Shown piece after piece: positions 8,802-16,653 of a DNA stretch of 64,000 nucleotides. Position numbers and translations under genes: made by a program. Numbering within the stretch: position 1 is the first letter of the stretch; the number at the start of each line of letters is the position of its first letter. The stretch lies in contig OZ271856.1 of NCBI GenBank assembly GCA_965601975.1, positions 1,054,001-1,118,000 of the forward strand, in the 5' to 3' direction. The notes under the pieces were generated by a model, which did no database searches, had not been told where the DNA came from, and saw only the letters and a program-made list of their open reading frames with translations. Source of the DNA: JANQIO01 sp965601975 (GTDB lineage: Bacteria; Pseudomonadota; Gammaproteobacteria; Pseudomonadales; Halieaceae).

Positions 8802-9188
8802 ATGGCTAATACCGTATCGAAGCTGCTCGGCAGCCTGGTCCTGTTCGGCGTGATTGCGCCGGGCGTTTCCGCCAATTGCGATGTCGACGCCGGGCGCAAG
8901 GTGTTCAACAAGTGCGCCGCCTGCCACTCGCTGGAACCGGGCGTGCAGATGATGGGGCCCAGCCTTCACGGGCTCATGGGCAGGCCGGTGGGCGGCGTTG
9001 AAGGCTTTGCCTATTCCGCCGCCCTGCAGGAGGCCGATTTCACCTGGGACGCAGAGACCTTGTCTGCATTCCTGGAACAACCCATGCAGTACCTGCCCGG
9101 TACCACCATGCCGTTCGCGGGGCTGAGGAAGGCGGAGCAGCGCGAGGCGCTGGTCTGCCTGTTCGAGAACGACAGCAGCAATCCATAA
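8802..9188 (+). CDS. periplasmic class I cytochrome c
   Basis: This is a 128-residue protein with a signal peptide (about residues 1-24) and one haem site, C38-A-A-C41-H42. A probable methionine ligand M103 lies in LPGTTMPFAG, the arrangement of class I / c2-type cytochromes. It is located 15 bp after the flavin amine oxidase gene and 23 bp before a TonB receptor gene, so all three are almost certainly one operon. The natural role is electron acceptor for the exported flavoenzyme, replacing oxygen and feeding the respiratory chain, as established for NicA2 with its cytochrome CycN. That pairing is inference from context here. Confidence 0.9.
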   Translation: MANTVSKLLGSLVLFGVIAPGVSANCDVDAGRKVFNKCAACHSLEPGVQMMGPSLHGLMGRPVGGVEGFAYSAALQEADFTWDAETLSAFLEQPMQYLPGTTMPFAGLRKAEQREALVCLFENDSSNP

Positions 9189-9211
9189 AGACAATCAGGG
9201 GTTCAGAAACA

Positions 9212-11575
9212 ATGATTTTTCAAAAACGTATGCTCAGCGCCGCGATCGGCGTGCTGGCAGCCTCCGGGGCGATCAACGCCCAGGCACAGTTCCTGGAAGA
9301 AGTAGTGATCACCGCCCAGAAGAGGACCGAGAGCCTGCAGGACGTGCCGGTATCGGTATCCGCCCTGTCGGCGTCGGATATGGAGGGTCTCAAGTACCGC
9401 GACGCCGGTGACATTGCCTCACAGGTGCCCAACCTGCAGCGGATCACCACCGGCGGTGACGGCTTCCCGATTTTCTCCCTGCGCGGCGTGTCGATGAGCG
9501 ACTACAGCTTCAACCAGAGCAGCCCCGTTGCCAGCTACGTGGATGAAGTCTACAAGGGCAATCCCGCGATCCAGGGTGTACAGATCTTTGACCTCGAGCG
9601 CATCGAGGTGCTGCGTGGACCCCAGGGAACCCTGTTCGGCCGCAACAGTACCGGCGGCGCGGTGAACTTCATTACCAAGGCGCCCAGCTTCGAGCGCTCG
9701 GGGTACTTCAGGGCCGGCGGTGGCAACTTTGATCGCAAGGAAGCCCACGGCGCCTTCGAAACGCCGCTGGTCGAAGACGTACTGGCAGTGCGACTGGCGG
9801 GCACCTGGATCGAGCAGGACGGCTGGTTCGAAAATGAAAACCCGGGCGTCGACGATGGCAATGCCATCGACGAATACGGCCTGCGCGCCACGCTGCTGTG
9901 GGAGCCCAATGACGACCTGCAGATGGTGCTGCGGGCCTCGACTGGCGAGCAGGATGCGGTGAACTACGGCGTCCAGGCCTTCAATATCACGCCGGACGGC
10001 GTGGGCGGTCCGCTCTACAGCCTGTACAACCTGCTGGGCGCCACCGATGCGCTGGAATCCACTCGCCAGGGGCTGGACTTCTTTGAATTCGAATCCGACC
10101 AGGATGAAAAGCGCAACGTCGACAACGACGCAGTGTCCCTGACCATCAACTGGTCACTGAGCGACACGCTGACCCTGACGTCAATTACCTCCTGGGACGA
10201 TGGCGAGATCTTCAACCCGGAAGACGCTGACGGTACCGCAAATCTCGTCGTCAGGCCGTACTACGGTGGTGACGCAGAGCAATACACCCAGGACCTGCGG
10301 CTGACCTCCGATAGCGGCGGTCCCTTCGACTACATTGTCGGCCTCTACTATGCCGAGGAAGATGTCTCCAACCAGACCACTATCGGTTTCTGGAACGACC
10401 TGGACCTGAACCTCGACGGCGGCGTTGATTTCCAGGACTGCCTGGACGTGGCGGGCGTCGCTTTCGGCCTGGGTCCGCAAACCCCGGCCGGCGCGGTCAC
10501 AGAGGGCATTCTCAACGGCGAAGGCCTGAGCCTGGGGCTATTTTTCCCGGCCGGCTGCCAGATCCAGAACGACTTCGACCAGGAGCGCACCAGCCGCGCG
10601 GTCTATGCCGACACCAGCTACGCAGTCAACGATGCGCTCACCCTGCGCCTGGGCCTGCGCTATACCAAGGATGAAACCGACCTGGAAGGCTTCTCTGCCC
10701 GGATCAACGGCAGCGATGAGACGCCGCTGTTCAACACCATCCCCGGCGACCCGGTCGACCCCTTCGCCACCAGCGTCGACGATGACATCGATGACGATGA
10801 GGTGACCGGCAAATTCGGCATCGACTACACGCTGGCGGATGACACCCTGCTCTACGCCAGCTACAGCCACGGCTATCGCAACGGCGGCTTCAATGCCCAG
10901 GCCTTCTTCGATCCTTCGGAGCTGACCGAGGTCGAGCCGGAGACGCTCGACGCCTGGGAAGTCGGTTTCAAGACCCGTCTGCTGGATGAGCGCATGGAGC
11001 TGAACGGTTCGGCCTTCTTCTACACCTACGAAGACCAGCAGTTCCTCAATGTCGACCCGGTCACCCTGGCCCAGACCCTGATCAATATCGAGGAGTCTGA
11101 AATCATGGGCCTGGAACTGGAAATGCGCTACCAGGCCACTGACACGCTGTTCCTGCGCGCCGGCCTCGGCCTGCTGGACACAGAAGTCGAGGAAGGCACA
11201 CTGAGTGGTGTTGACCTGGAAGGCAACGAGCTGCTGATGGCGCCGGAGCTGAACTTCAACGCCGCGCTGGACTGGGATGTTCTCACCACCGACCTGGGCA
11301 CCCTGGTTGTGAAGCTCGATACCAGCTACGTGGACGATCACTACTTCGAGATCTTCAATGTCGATCGCCTGCAGCAGGACGGCTACTGGTTGCACAACGC
11401 CCGCCTGCAGTTCGACGCGGCGGATGACAACTGGTCGGTAGCGGTATGGAGCAAGAACCTGTCCGACAAGGAGTATCGCACCTCGGCGATCGACCTGCAG
11501 GCCAGCTTCGGTTTCGACTACAGCCACATCGGACCGCCCCGGACCTACGGCGCGGAGTTCACCTACCGCTTCTGA
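9212..11575 (+). CDS. TonB-dependent outer-membrane receptor
   Basis: This 787-residue protein has a signal peptide (about residues 1-25), a TonB-box-like EEVVITAQKRTES, a plug domain with the VLRGPQGTLFGRNSTGGAVNF signature and a C-terminal barrel ending in a terminal aromatic (FTYRF). There is no STN signalling domain, so it is a transporter rather than a transducer. It would import a large or scarce substrate at TonB cost. A putative extracellular loop holds a 12-residue EF-hand-like loop D398-x-N-x-D-G-x-V-D-x-x-D409 and cysteines C410 and about C449. It is third in an operon with the amine oxidase and cytochrome c and is followed by an AraC regulator, so the imported compound is plausibly the amine substrate. 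Confidence 0.93.
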   Translation: MIFQKRMLSAAIGVLAASGAINAQAQFLEEVVITAQKRTESLQDVPVSVSALSASDMEGLKYRDAGDIASQVPNLQRITTGGDGFPIFSLRGVSMSDYSFNQSSPVASYVDEVYKGNPAIQGVQIFDLERIEVLRGPQGTLFGRNSTGGAVNFITKAPSFERSGYFRAGGGNFDRKEAHGAFETPLVEDVLAVRLAGTWIEQDGWFENENPGVDDGNAIDEYGLRATLLWEPNDDLQMVLRASTGEQDAVNYGVQAFNITPDGVGGPLYSLYNLLGATDALESTRQGLDFFEFESDQDEKRNVDNDAVSLTINWSLSDTLTLTSITSWDDGEIFNPEDADGTANLVVRPYYGGDAEQYTQDLRLTSDSGGPFDYIVGLYYAEEDVSNQTTIGFWNDLDLNLDGGVDFQDCLDVAGVAFGLGPQTPAGAVTEGILNGEGLSLGLFFPAGCQIQNDFDQERTSRAVYADTSYAVNDALTLRLGLRYTKDETDLEGFSARINGSDETPLFNTIPGDPVDPFATSVDDDIDDDEVTGKFGIDYTLADDTLLYASYSHGYRNGGFNAQAFFDPSELTEVEPETLDAWEVGFKTRLLDERMELNGSAFFYTYEDQQFLNVDPVTLAQTLINIEESEIMGLELEMRYQATDTLFLRAGLGLLDTEVEEGTLSGVDLEGNELLMAPELNFNAALDWDVLTTDLGTLVVKLDTSYVDDHYFEIFNVDRLQQDGYWLHNARLQFDAADDNWSVAVWSKNLSDKEYRTSAIDLQASFGFDYSHIGPPRTYGAEFTYRF

Positions 11576-11605
11576 CGGCCGGCTATCGGGTATAGCGATT
11601 CTGTG

Positions 11606-11657
11606 CCATGCTTGCCGCCCTTCGATCAGCCGTGTGCTGGAGGGCGGCCAAGCATGG
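11606..11657 (+). promoter_or_regulatory. long hairpin covering the ribosome site and start codon of the AraC gene
   Basis: The left arm 11606-11621 (CCATGCTTGCCGCCCT) pairs with the right arm 11641-11657, whose complement is the same 16 bases plus one bulged G. A small inner stem (CAGC 11627-11630 with GCTG 11636-11639) caps it. The Shine-Dalgarno GGAGGG (11639-11644) and the ATG at 11654 lie in or beside the right arm. No T-run follows, so it is not a standard terminator. It would block translation unless opened. Confidence 0.7.
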
Positions 11658-12640
11658 CGACAATCTTCTCCGAAAGGATGTTTTCCCGCTGGGAAAGCGT
11701 GCTGGGCGACAGTGCCGACCAGCTCGGCCTGACGCGGGAGATCTTTCGCAGGCCCGATGTCGAATACCCCATCGAGCAGTATACCCGCCTGCTCGAGACC
11801 GCCTCCCGCCAGTCCGAGCCCGCCATTGGGCTGGCGGTGGGTTCCAGCTCGGATCCGGGTGACCTGGGCGCCCTCGGGCACGCGACGGCAGCCGCCCCGA
11901 CCCTGGGACAAGCCTTGCGTTTGCTGTCCCGATACCTCTACGTTCTGGCACACGGCAACGCCGTCCGCCTGGATGTCGGCCAGCGCCGCGCGGTCGTCAA
12001 CTACTACCTCAAGGACGAATTTACGGCCATCCACACCCAGGACATCGAGTTGGCCACCAGTTTTATTGCTCGCATGATCAGAACCCTGAGCGGGAAGGGC
12101 ATCAACCCGCTGCTGGTTGAGCTGGAGCGCGCGCAACCTGAGTACGCCCGCGAGCTGCAGTCCTTCTTCGCCTGCGAAGTTCGCTATGGCTGTAGCAGCA
12201 ACCGACTCCACTACCGCAAGGAAATGCTGGAGGTCCCCTGCCTATCCAGCGACCCCAGCCTGCTGGAGGCACTGGAATTCTTTCTCGCCGATCGCATGAA
12301 AGTGCGTGATGTCGACGAAGACCTGGTCGCCCGCGTCAATCACCTGATCAGCGCGGCACTGGAAAGCGGCGCCCCGGACATCGGCCATATCGCCTCCCTG
12401 CTGGGATTGAGTCGCCGCACCCTGCAGCGGCGCCTGGCGGCCGACAAGCTGGTCTTCAGTGACATGGTCGAAGATGTGCGCCGGACGATTGCGATGGACT
12501 ATGTATCCGGCGACGAGTACAGCCTCACGGATATTGCGCATATGCTGGGGTACAGCGAATTGAGCGCCTTTTCGCGGGCGTTTCGGCGCTGGACCGACCA
12601 GAGCCCCCAGGAATTCAGGGATGCCGCAACGGCGGTTTGA
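11654..12640 (+). CDS. AraC family transcriptional regulator with N-terminal ligand-binding domain
   Basis: This is a 328-residue regulator. The N-terminal ~200 residues match the ligand-binding domain class found in OruR/ArgR-like AraC proteins (ALGHATAAAPTLGQALRLL, then AYxx-type strands). The C-terminal ~100 residues form the two helix-turn-helix units (IASLLGLSRRTLQRRL and DIAHMLGYSELSAFSRAFRRW). I chose the ATG at 11654 because it has GGAGGG nine bases upstream; an in-frame GTG at 11603 lies in the 5' side of the hairpin. It lies 78 bp after the TonB receptor gene and is the best candidate regulator of the amine-oxidation operon. The hairpin over its start suggests its own translation is limited. 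Confidence 0.9.
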   Translation: MATIFSERMFSRWESVLGDSADQLGLTREIFRRPDVEYPIEQYTRLLETASRQSEPAIGLAVGSSSDPGDLGALGHATAAAPTLGQALRLLSRYLYVLAHGNAVRLDVGQRRAVVNYYLKDEFTAIHTQDIELATSFIARMIRTLSGKGINPLLVELERAQPEYARELQSFFACEVRYGCSSNRLHYRKEMLEVPCLSSDPSLLEALEFFLADRMKVRDVDEDLVARVNHLISAALESGAPDIGHIASLLGLSRRTLQRRLAADKLVFSDMVEDVRRTIAMDYVSGDEYSLTDIAHMLGYSELSAFSRAFRRWTDQSPQEFRDAATAV

Positions 12641-12729
12641 TTGACCCGCCGGCAGCGCCTCCTCACCAGATCCTCTTCTCAACAGAGCGCGTTATTGCAG
12701 GCCCGGACGCCCACCCCGGGCTGTACCTG

Positions 12730-12805
12730 TTTGCGATAGAGCAAGAATTTGCAGCCAATTTGTCGGATTTCGGATAACGCTGCGCGGGACGCTGTGTCAG
12801 CATTT
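12730..12805 (+). promoter_or_regulatory. 76-bp promoter block containing shared element site B (upstream of HdeD-like gene)
   Basis: The core 12761-12780 reads TGTCGGATTTCGGATAACGC. The whole 76-bp stretch matches 18817-18892 at 56 positions by hand count with no gaps, including an upstream TTGCGATAG and a downstream CAGCATTT. A weak -10-like CAGCAT (12798-12803) is 19 bp after GGATAAC. The HdeD-like start codon is 37 bp past the block. Confidence 0.6.
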
Positions 12806-12842
12806 TGGTGGTAGCCACGTCACCAGATGGCGGGAGAGACAT

Positions 12843-13376
12843 ATGGAAGATTCAGGTAATGCGTCACGCGGAGGTTCTCCTGTGACTATGGTTTTGGGAA
12901 TCGCAGTCCTGGTTCTGGGCCTGTTGGCCATTGCCATGCCCCTCATTACAGGTGTAGCCGTCACACTGCTCATCGGGGTCATTCTGATCGCCGCCGGTGT
13001 GGCGCATGTTATCTATACCTTCAGTTCAAAATCCTTCGGTGAGGGCGTCTTTCGCTTTCTGTTCGGCTTACTGGCGGTGGTGGCGGGCATATCCCTGCTG
13101 ACCCAGCCGGATGCCGGTCTGGCTACGATCACCTTCTTTCTGGCCATTTGGTTCATCATTGATGGTGTCATTACCTTGATTCAGGGTTTCCGCTGGCGGC
13201 CGTTCGAGGGCTGGGGCTGGATGATATTCAGCGGAGCCGTGTCCATCCTCCTGGGTATTCTCGTGTGGGCCCAGTTCCCCGTTTCGGCAGTCTGGCTGGT
13301 GGGTGTGTTGGTCGGTATTCGACTGATGTTCCTGGGATGGATCATGATCTTATTGAGGTCGGTGGGCGAAGCATAA
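12843..13376 (+). CDS. HdeD family membrane protein (DUF308)
   Basis: This is a 177-residue, almost wholly hydrophobic protein with about six transmembrane segments. It shows the internal two-helix repeat typical of HdeD/DUF308 proteins (AVLVLGLLAIAMPLITG, then LAVVAGISLLTQPDAGLA, then GAVSILLGILVWAQFP). In enterobacteria HdeD is linked to acid and density stress, but its biochemical action is not settled. It has a good ribosome site (GGGAGAG) just before ATG 12843. It begins a plus-strand run of small envelope/stress genes and is preceded by the 76-bp block shared with the sulfatase at 18939, so it is likely under the same control. Confidence 0.88.
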   Translation: MEDSGNASRGGSPVTMVLGIAVLVLGLLAIAMPLITGVAVTLLIGVILIAAGVAHVIYTFSSKSFGEGVFRFLFGLLAVVAGISLLTQPDAGLATITFFLAIWFIIDGVITLIQGFRWRPFEGWGWMIFSGAVSILLGILVWAQFPVSAVWLVGVLVGIRLMFLGWIMILLRSVGEA

Positions 13377-13408
13377 GCCGACGCTTTAGCAAAACCGGAG
13401 GAATCCTG

Positions 13409-13756
13409 ATGGGACTTTTTGGCAACGACCAGCAACAAGATGAACGGCTGGACGCTATCGAGGGATGACTGCAGGGCCTGACCGCCGTAGTCCAGCAGTA
13501 CAAACTGGACGCCCTCGAGCAGAAGCTCGAGGTGATGAAACTGAAGGCCCAACTGGGCGAAAAACTGTCGGAACAGGATTTCGACCCGGCGATCCTGAAG
13601 CTGAGTACCGGGCTCACCGAGGCGCGAGAACTGGCCCGGCAGGCCGCCGGTGCTGCGGAGGAGGGCTGGGGGAAGTTGCAAAAGTCCGCAATGGATGCGC
13701 TCGATCGGCTCGAAGCAGAGCTGGAGGAAGCCGAGAAACGAAACCTCACCGGATAG
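13409..13756 (+). pseudogene. small coiled-coil protein interrupted by an in-frame TGA
   Basis: An ATG at 13409 with an upstream GGAGG opens a frame MGLFGNDQQQDERLDAIEG that stops at TGA 13466-13468. The same frame then continues without interruption to 13756 with a clearly coding, charged, Ala/Glu/Leu-rich alpha-helical sequence (for example ALEQKLEVMKLKAQLGEK and DALDRLEAELEEAEKRNL). One base change (TGG or CGA to TGA) explains it. The full product would be about 115 residues. Either the gene is broken, the read has an error, or the distal part is restarted at ATG 13532. It lies between the HdeD and glycine-zipper genes. The function is unknown; it is probably cytoplasmic. Confidence 0.65.
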
Positions 13757-13895
13757 CGGCGCCAATGGTTCACCCGGTCAATCGGGACCATGAGTTTGCG
13801 CAATGGGAAATGCGATCTACCCTTAGTCAGTCATGATTTGGTCCAGGGGCGCTGTGATCCGGCGCCGCTGGTAACGTTGGGAGGAGCAAATCGAG

Positions 13896-14216
13896 ATGCA
13901 GAAAATCAGGAAGCGTAGCCGATTCGCGAGTTCGCGGGTGGGAGTTGCGAGTGTTGTGGTGATGACGGCGGTCATGGCGCTGAGCGGTTGTGCGATGAAC
14001 GAAACTCAGGAACGGGTCGTCGGCGGCGCAGCAATTGGAGCGTTGGCGGGGGCGGCCATTGGAACCAGTCGCCAGAGTGCTGCCATTGGGGCAGCGGCCG
14101 GTGCGGCCGGTGGCTATCTTTACGACCGGCACCGGAAGAGCCAGGACGCGCATGCGGAAAACGAGCGCCTGCGAGCAGAGAACGAACGCCTGCGACGTGA
14201 ACAGGGTAATCGCTGA
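13896..14216 (+). CDS. glycine-zipper lipoprotein
   Basis: This is a 106-residue protein with a basic N terminus, a hydrophobic stretch and a lipobox LSGC (Cys near residue 32), so it is a lipoprotein. The next part is a glycine/alanine zipper (GGAAIGALAGAAIG, then AAIGAAAGAAGGYLYD) that forms membrane-associated helices, followed by a short charged coiled coil with ENERLRAENERLRR. It is related to YMGG-like/osmotically induced outer-membrane lipoproteins of unknown role. It has a strong ribosome site GGAGGAG nine bases before ATG 13896. Its stop codon lies 32 bp before the next gene's start, so the two are likely co-transcribed. Confidence 0.85.
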   Translation: MQKIRKRSRFASSRVGVASVVVMTAVMALSGCAMNETQERVVGGAAIGALAGAAIGTSRQSAAIGAAAGAAGGYLYDRHRKSQDAHAENERLRAENERLRREQGNR

Positions 14217-14248
14217 TGAAAAGGTCGAACGTAACCAGGAGAATGGCT

Positions 14249-14656
14249 ATGAAAACCAGATCGTGGACTACTGGGCTGGTGGCGGCCTCAATGTTGTTCA
14301 TGGCGTCCGTGCAGGCGACGGAGACGATGACCAGTGACGGGTACTCGGTGGAAGATTACCAGCTGCAAACGGCGCAAGACCTGGTAGACATCTGCACGAT
14401 CAAGAAAGGGCACCCGGATCACGATATCGCCAGGTCATTCTGCTATGGGTTCTTTGAGGGCGCGATTCACTATGACACCGCGCTGGAAGGCACGCCGGCC
14501 TACGTGGACATCGTTTGCAGCCCTGAGGGGACCACGCGCACCCTGGCTGTCATCGTGTTTGCCAAGTTCATGCAATCCAATCCCCAGTACGGCTCGGACA
14601 AGCCCATCGACGGGGTCTTTCGTGCCCTCGGCACCAAGTGGCCCTGCCCGGAGTAA
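14249..14656 (+). CDS. exported Rap1a/Tai-like protein
   Basis: This 135-residue protein has a signal peptide (about residues 1-24, cleavage near VQA/TET). The mature part has the Rap1a pattern: a CT near the start (LVDIC), then FCYGFFEGA, a VCSPEG block and a terminal WPCPE, giving four cysteines fit for two disulfides. Rap1a/Tai proteins include type VI secretion immunity proteins, but many, like this, occur with no effector and are simply periplasmic. I chose ATG 14249 because AGGAG lies seven bases upstream; earlier in-frame ATGs at 14216 and 14243 are less well placed. Neighbours show no type VI genes, so an immunity role is not supported. Confidence 0.75.
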   Translation: MKTRSWTTGLVAASMLFMASVQATETMTSDGYSVEDYQLQTAQDLVDICTIKKGHPDHDIARSFCYGFFEGAIHYDTALEGTPAYVDIVCSPEGTTRTLAVIVFAKFMQSNPQYGSDKPIDGVFRALGTKWPCPE

Positions 14657-14684
14657 TCAATCCGCGCCCGGGTTCGGGGGCCCA

Positions 14685-16220
14685 TCAAAGCTGGCTCTCT
14701 ATCGGCAATAGCCGGTAGAAGCCGGCCATGAATCGCTTCCAGAATCCCGTTTCCGGCTCCCGGGTATACACCTTCGCGGTATTCCCGTACTGGTAGTGCC
14801 AGCGCAGGCGGCTGTTTTCATCGAGCTGCAGCTGGTAGGTATAGCGCGGCAATGCGCCGTGCACCTCTGCGAGATAATCCCCAGCGATCTCTTCGCTATC
14901 GATAAACAACCCGACTTCCGTATTTAATGCCACCGAACGGGGGTCGAAGTTCAGGGAGCCGATGAACAGCTGCTTGCCGTCGATCACCGCTGCCTTGGTA
15001 TGCAGGGTGACGGAATCCGGGTTCACATTTCGCCCCTCTGCCTGGGCAGATGCCGCTACTTTCAGTTCGCGGAGATGGACGCCGGCCTCCAGCAGTTGGC
15101 GCCGGTAGCGGGCGTAGCCGGAGTGGGCGGCGGTATGGTTGTTTGAGGCCAGGGAATTGGTAATGACGGTAACGCGGGTGCCGTTGGCCAGGATGTCCCG
15201 AATCCACGCCATGCCGTCCTTTTGCGGCACGAAATAGGGCGTAATCACGAGGATCTCCTCTTCGGCCTCGTTGAAGCGTCTCATCAGTTCATTGGCGAGA
15301 ATGCGTTGTTCGGTATCGTGGCGCGAGACCTTGAGCTTGTCCGGCGTATCGTAGAACAGTTCAGCCGGCGCCGGTTTTGGAACGATCTCACCGGAGTCAA
15401 TTTGTGCCAGCAGCGGACGGCCGACCGCCGCCGCGTAGGCGGAAGGGCGCTCGCCGCTGACGACCGCGGCCATCCGCTCGCGCCACACGCCCAGCCTTTC
15501 CTCGCGGGTGGCCGCGCCGAACGCCTCCATCGGCACCGATAGCTGGCTGTTCCAGTAGGTGTCGAAACTGCGGCTCACCTCCGGCACGAGGTCGCCGATC
15601 ATCATCACTTCCAGGTCGTCGAAGTCCTGCTGCGGCTTCAGTTCGAAATATTCCTCGGCGATGTTTCGCCCGCCCATGATGGCGATGCTGCCGTCGACGA
15701 TGAACGTCTTGTTGTGCATGCGGCGGTTCACGCGCCGGAAGTCCAGGATGAAGTTCCAGATCTGCGGGCTCTGGCGCGACAGGGGATTGAACAGCCTCAC
15801 TTCGACATTCGGGTGCGTGCTCAACTGCGCCAGCGCGGAGTCCATGCGGGGCGTGAAGATATCGTCCAGGAGCAGCCTTACGCGCACACCGCGGTCCGCC
15901 GCGCGCAGCAGCTTGCCGAGAAACAGCTCCCCGGCCTGGTCCGGTTTAAGCAGGAAGTACTGGGCATCGATAGAGGAGCGGGCGGCCTCCATCAGCGCCA
16001 GCCTTGCGCCCAGCGCATCGATGCCATATTCGAGCGGAACAAAACCGGATTTTTCGCCGTGGACCTGCCGCCACTCTATAAGTTCCTGTCCCAGGGCGGT
16101 TGTCTCGAGCGGCGGGATCGCCTCTGACGCGGTTTTCGGGTAGTCGAACGGCACCGAGGTACAGGCGGCGAGACTGAGCCCGATCCAGAAAACTATTGTC
16201 GTTCGCAGTGTTACCGTCAT
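14685..16220 (-). CDS. phospholipase D family lipoprotein (ClsC/YmdC-like)
   Basis: This is a 511-residue protein. The N terminus has a signal with a lipobox (SLAAC, Cys near 20), so it is exported and lipid-anchored. It has two HKD catalytic motifs: H-N-K-TFIV-D followed by GGRN, and H-T-K-AAVI-D followed by GSLNFDPRS. This architecture fits cardiolipin synthase C-like or other phosphatidyl-transfer enzymes working on envelope phospholipids. It is closely related to the protein at 37383-38810, which lacks the leader; both share GLDALGARL-like and LLDDIFTPR-like blocks and end in PIExQL. I chose the start at 16220 for the signal peptide; an extension to 16313 is possible but has no signal. 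It is convergent with the Rap1a-like gene. Confidence 0.88.
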   Translation of the reverse strand: MTVTLRTTIVFWIGLSLAACTSVPFDYPKTASEAIPPLETTALGQELIEWRQVHGEKSGFVPLEYGIDALGARLALMEAARSSIDAQYFLLKPDQAGELFLGKLLRAADRGVRVRLLLDDIFTPRMDSALAQLSTHPNVEVRLFNPLSRQSPQIWNFILDFRRVNRRMHNKTFIVDGSIAIMGGRNIAEEYFELKPQQDFDDLEVMMIGDLVPEVSRSFDTYWNSQLSVPMEAFGAATREERLGVWRERMAAVVSGERPSAYAAAVGRPLLAQIDSGEIVPKPAPAELFYDTPDKLKVSRHDTEQRILANELMRRFNEAEEEILVITPYFVPQKDGMAWIRDILANGTRVTVITNSLASNNHTAAHSGYARYRRQLLEAGVHLRELKVAASAQAEGRNVNPDSVTLHTKAAVIDGKQLFIGSLNFDPRSVALNTEVGLFIDSEEIAGDYLAEVHGALPRYTYQLQLDENSRLRWHYQYGNTAKVYTREPETGFWKRFMAGFYRLLPIESQL

Positions 16221-16653
16221 ACCAGCCTGTCCGGAGTTCAGGGCGGTGCGAAAGCGAGCCTTTCCGGGGCATTGCCTCCAATCACCTTGTAGGCGCGCGC
16301 TGTCTCGTCGCACCTGCCCTTGCTGGCAGTATAGCGGGGGTCAACGGGCATGGAGAGATTGAACGCTCCGGCCTATGTGCCGGGGCGCTCCCTCACCCAT
16401 TGGCGCCGCACTTTACCGGGCAGGCCGGTTCGTCTTTGCGCTGGAATCCATATTACAAAATATGGTTTTTCAATGGGCTCGCCGCGGCAGTGAGATCATT
16501 GACCTAACTCATTTCAACAAGTCACCACATGCCCTAGCCTGAAGATATGAAGGGCTAATGTGGATTGTGCAGATGATCTCAGAACCGGGAGTTTGTGATG
16601 GTGTCGACTTTGGCGGGGAAGCTGTCGATCAAGTCGACGGCCCCGGCGAGTGC
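16221..16653. other. 433-bp divergent intergenic region
   Basis: This gap lies between the phospholipase-D lipoprotein gene (leftward) and the AraC gene (rightward). It holds the AT-rich palindrome at 16448-16470. An ATG at 16558 opens an in-frame 32-codon extension of the AraC gene, but its third-position base use looks non-coding and the paralogue lacks it. I see no RNA gene here and no convincing sigma-70 promoter. Confidence 0.6.
16448..16470 (+). repeat. AT-rich inverted repeat with trailing T-run
   Basis: CCATATT (16448-16454) and AATATGG (16459-16465) form a perfect 7-bp stem with loop ACAA, followed by TTTTT. It stands out in a GC-rich neighbourhood. It could be an operator for the AraC gene downstream or a weak terminator for an unseen upstream transcript. 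Confidence 0.5.

Noticed and set aside
11576..11657. Intrinsic terminator of the TonB receptor operon
   Set aside because: The hairpin is strong but has no T-run and contains the ribosome site and start codon of the next gene.
13466..13500. Selenocysteine reading of the in-frame TGA
   Set aside because: A small imperfect stem follows the TGA (CTGCAGG with CCAGCAG), but the protein is a plain coiled coil with no redox context and there is no selenoprotein family match. A simple mutation is more likely.
14249..14656. Type VI immunity protein
   Set aside because: The Rap1a-like fold is recognised but there is no effector or secretion gene nearby; a general periplasmic role is safer.
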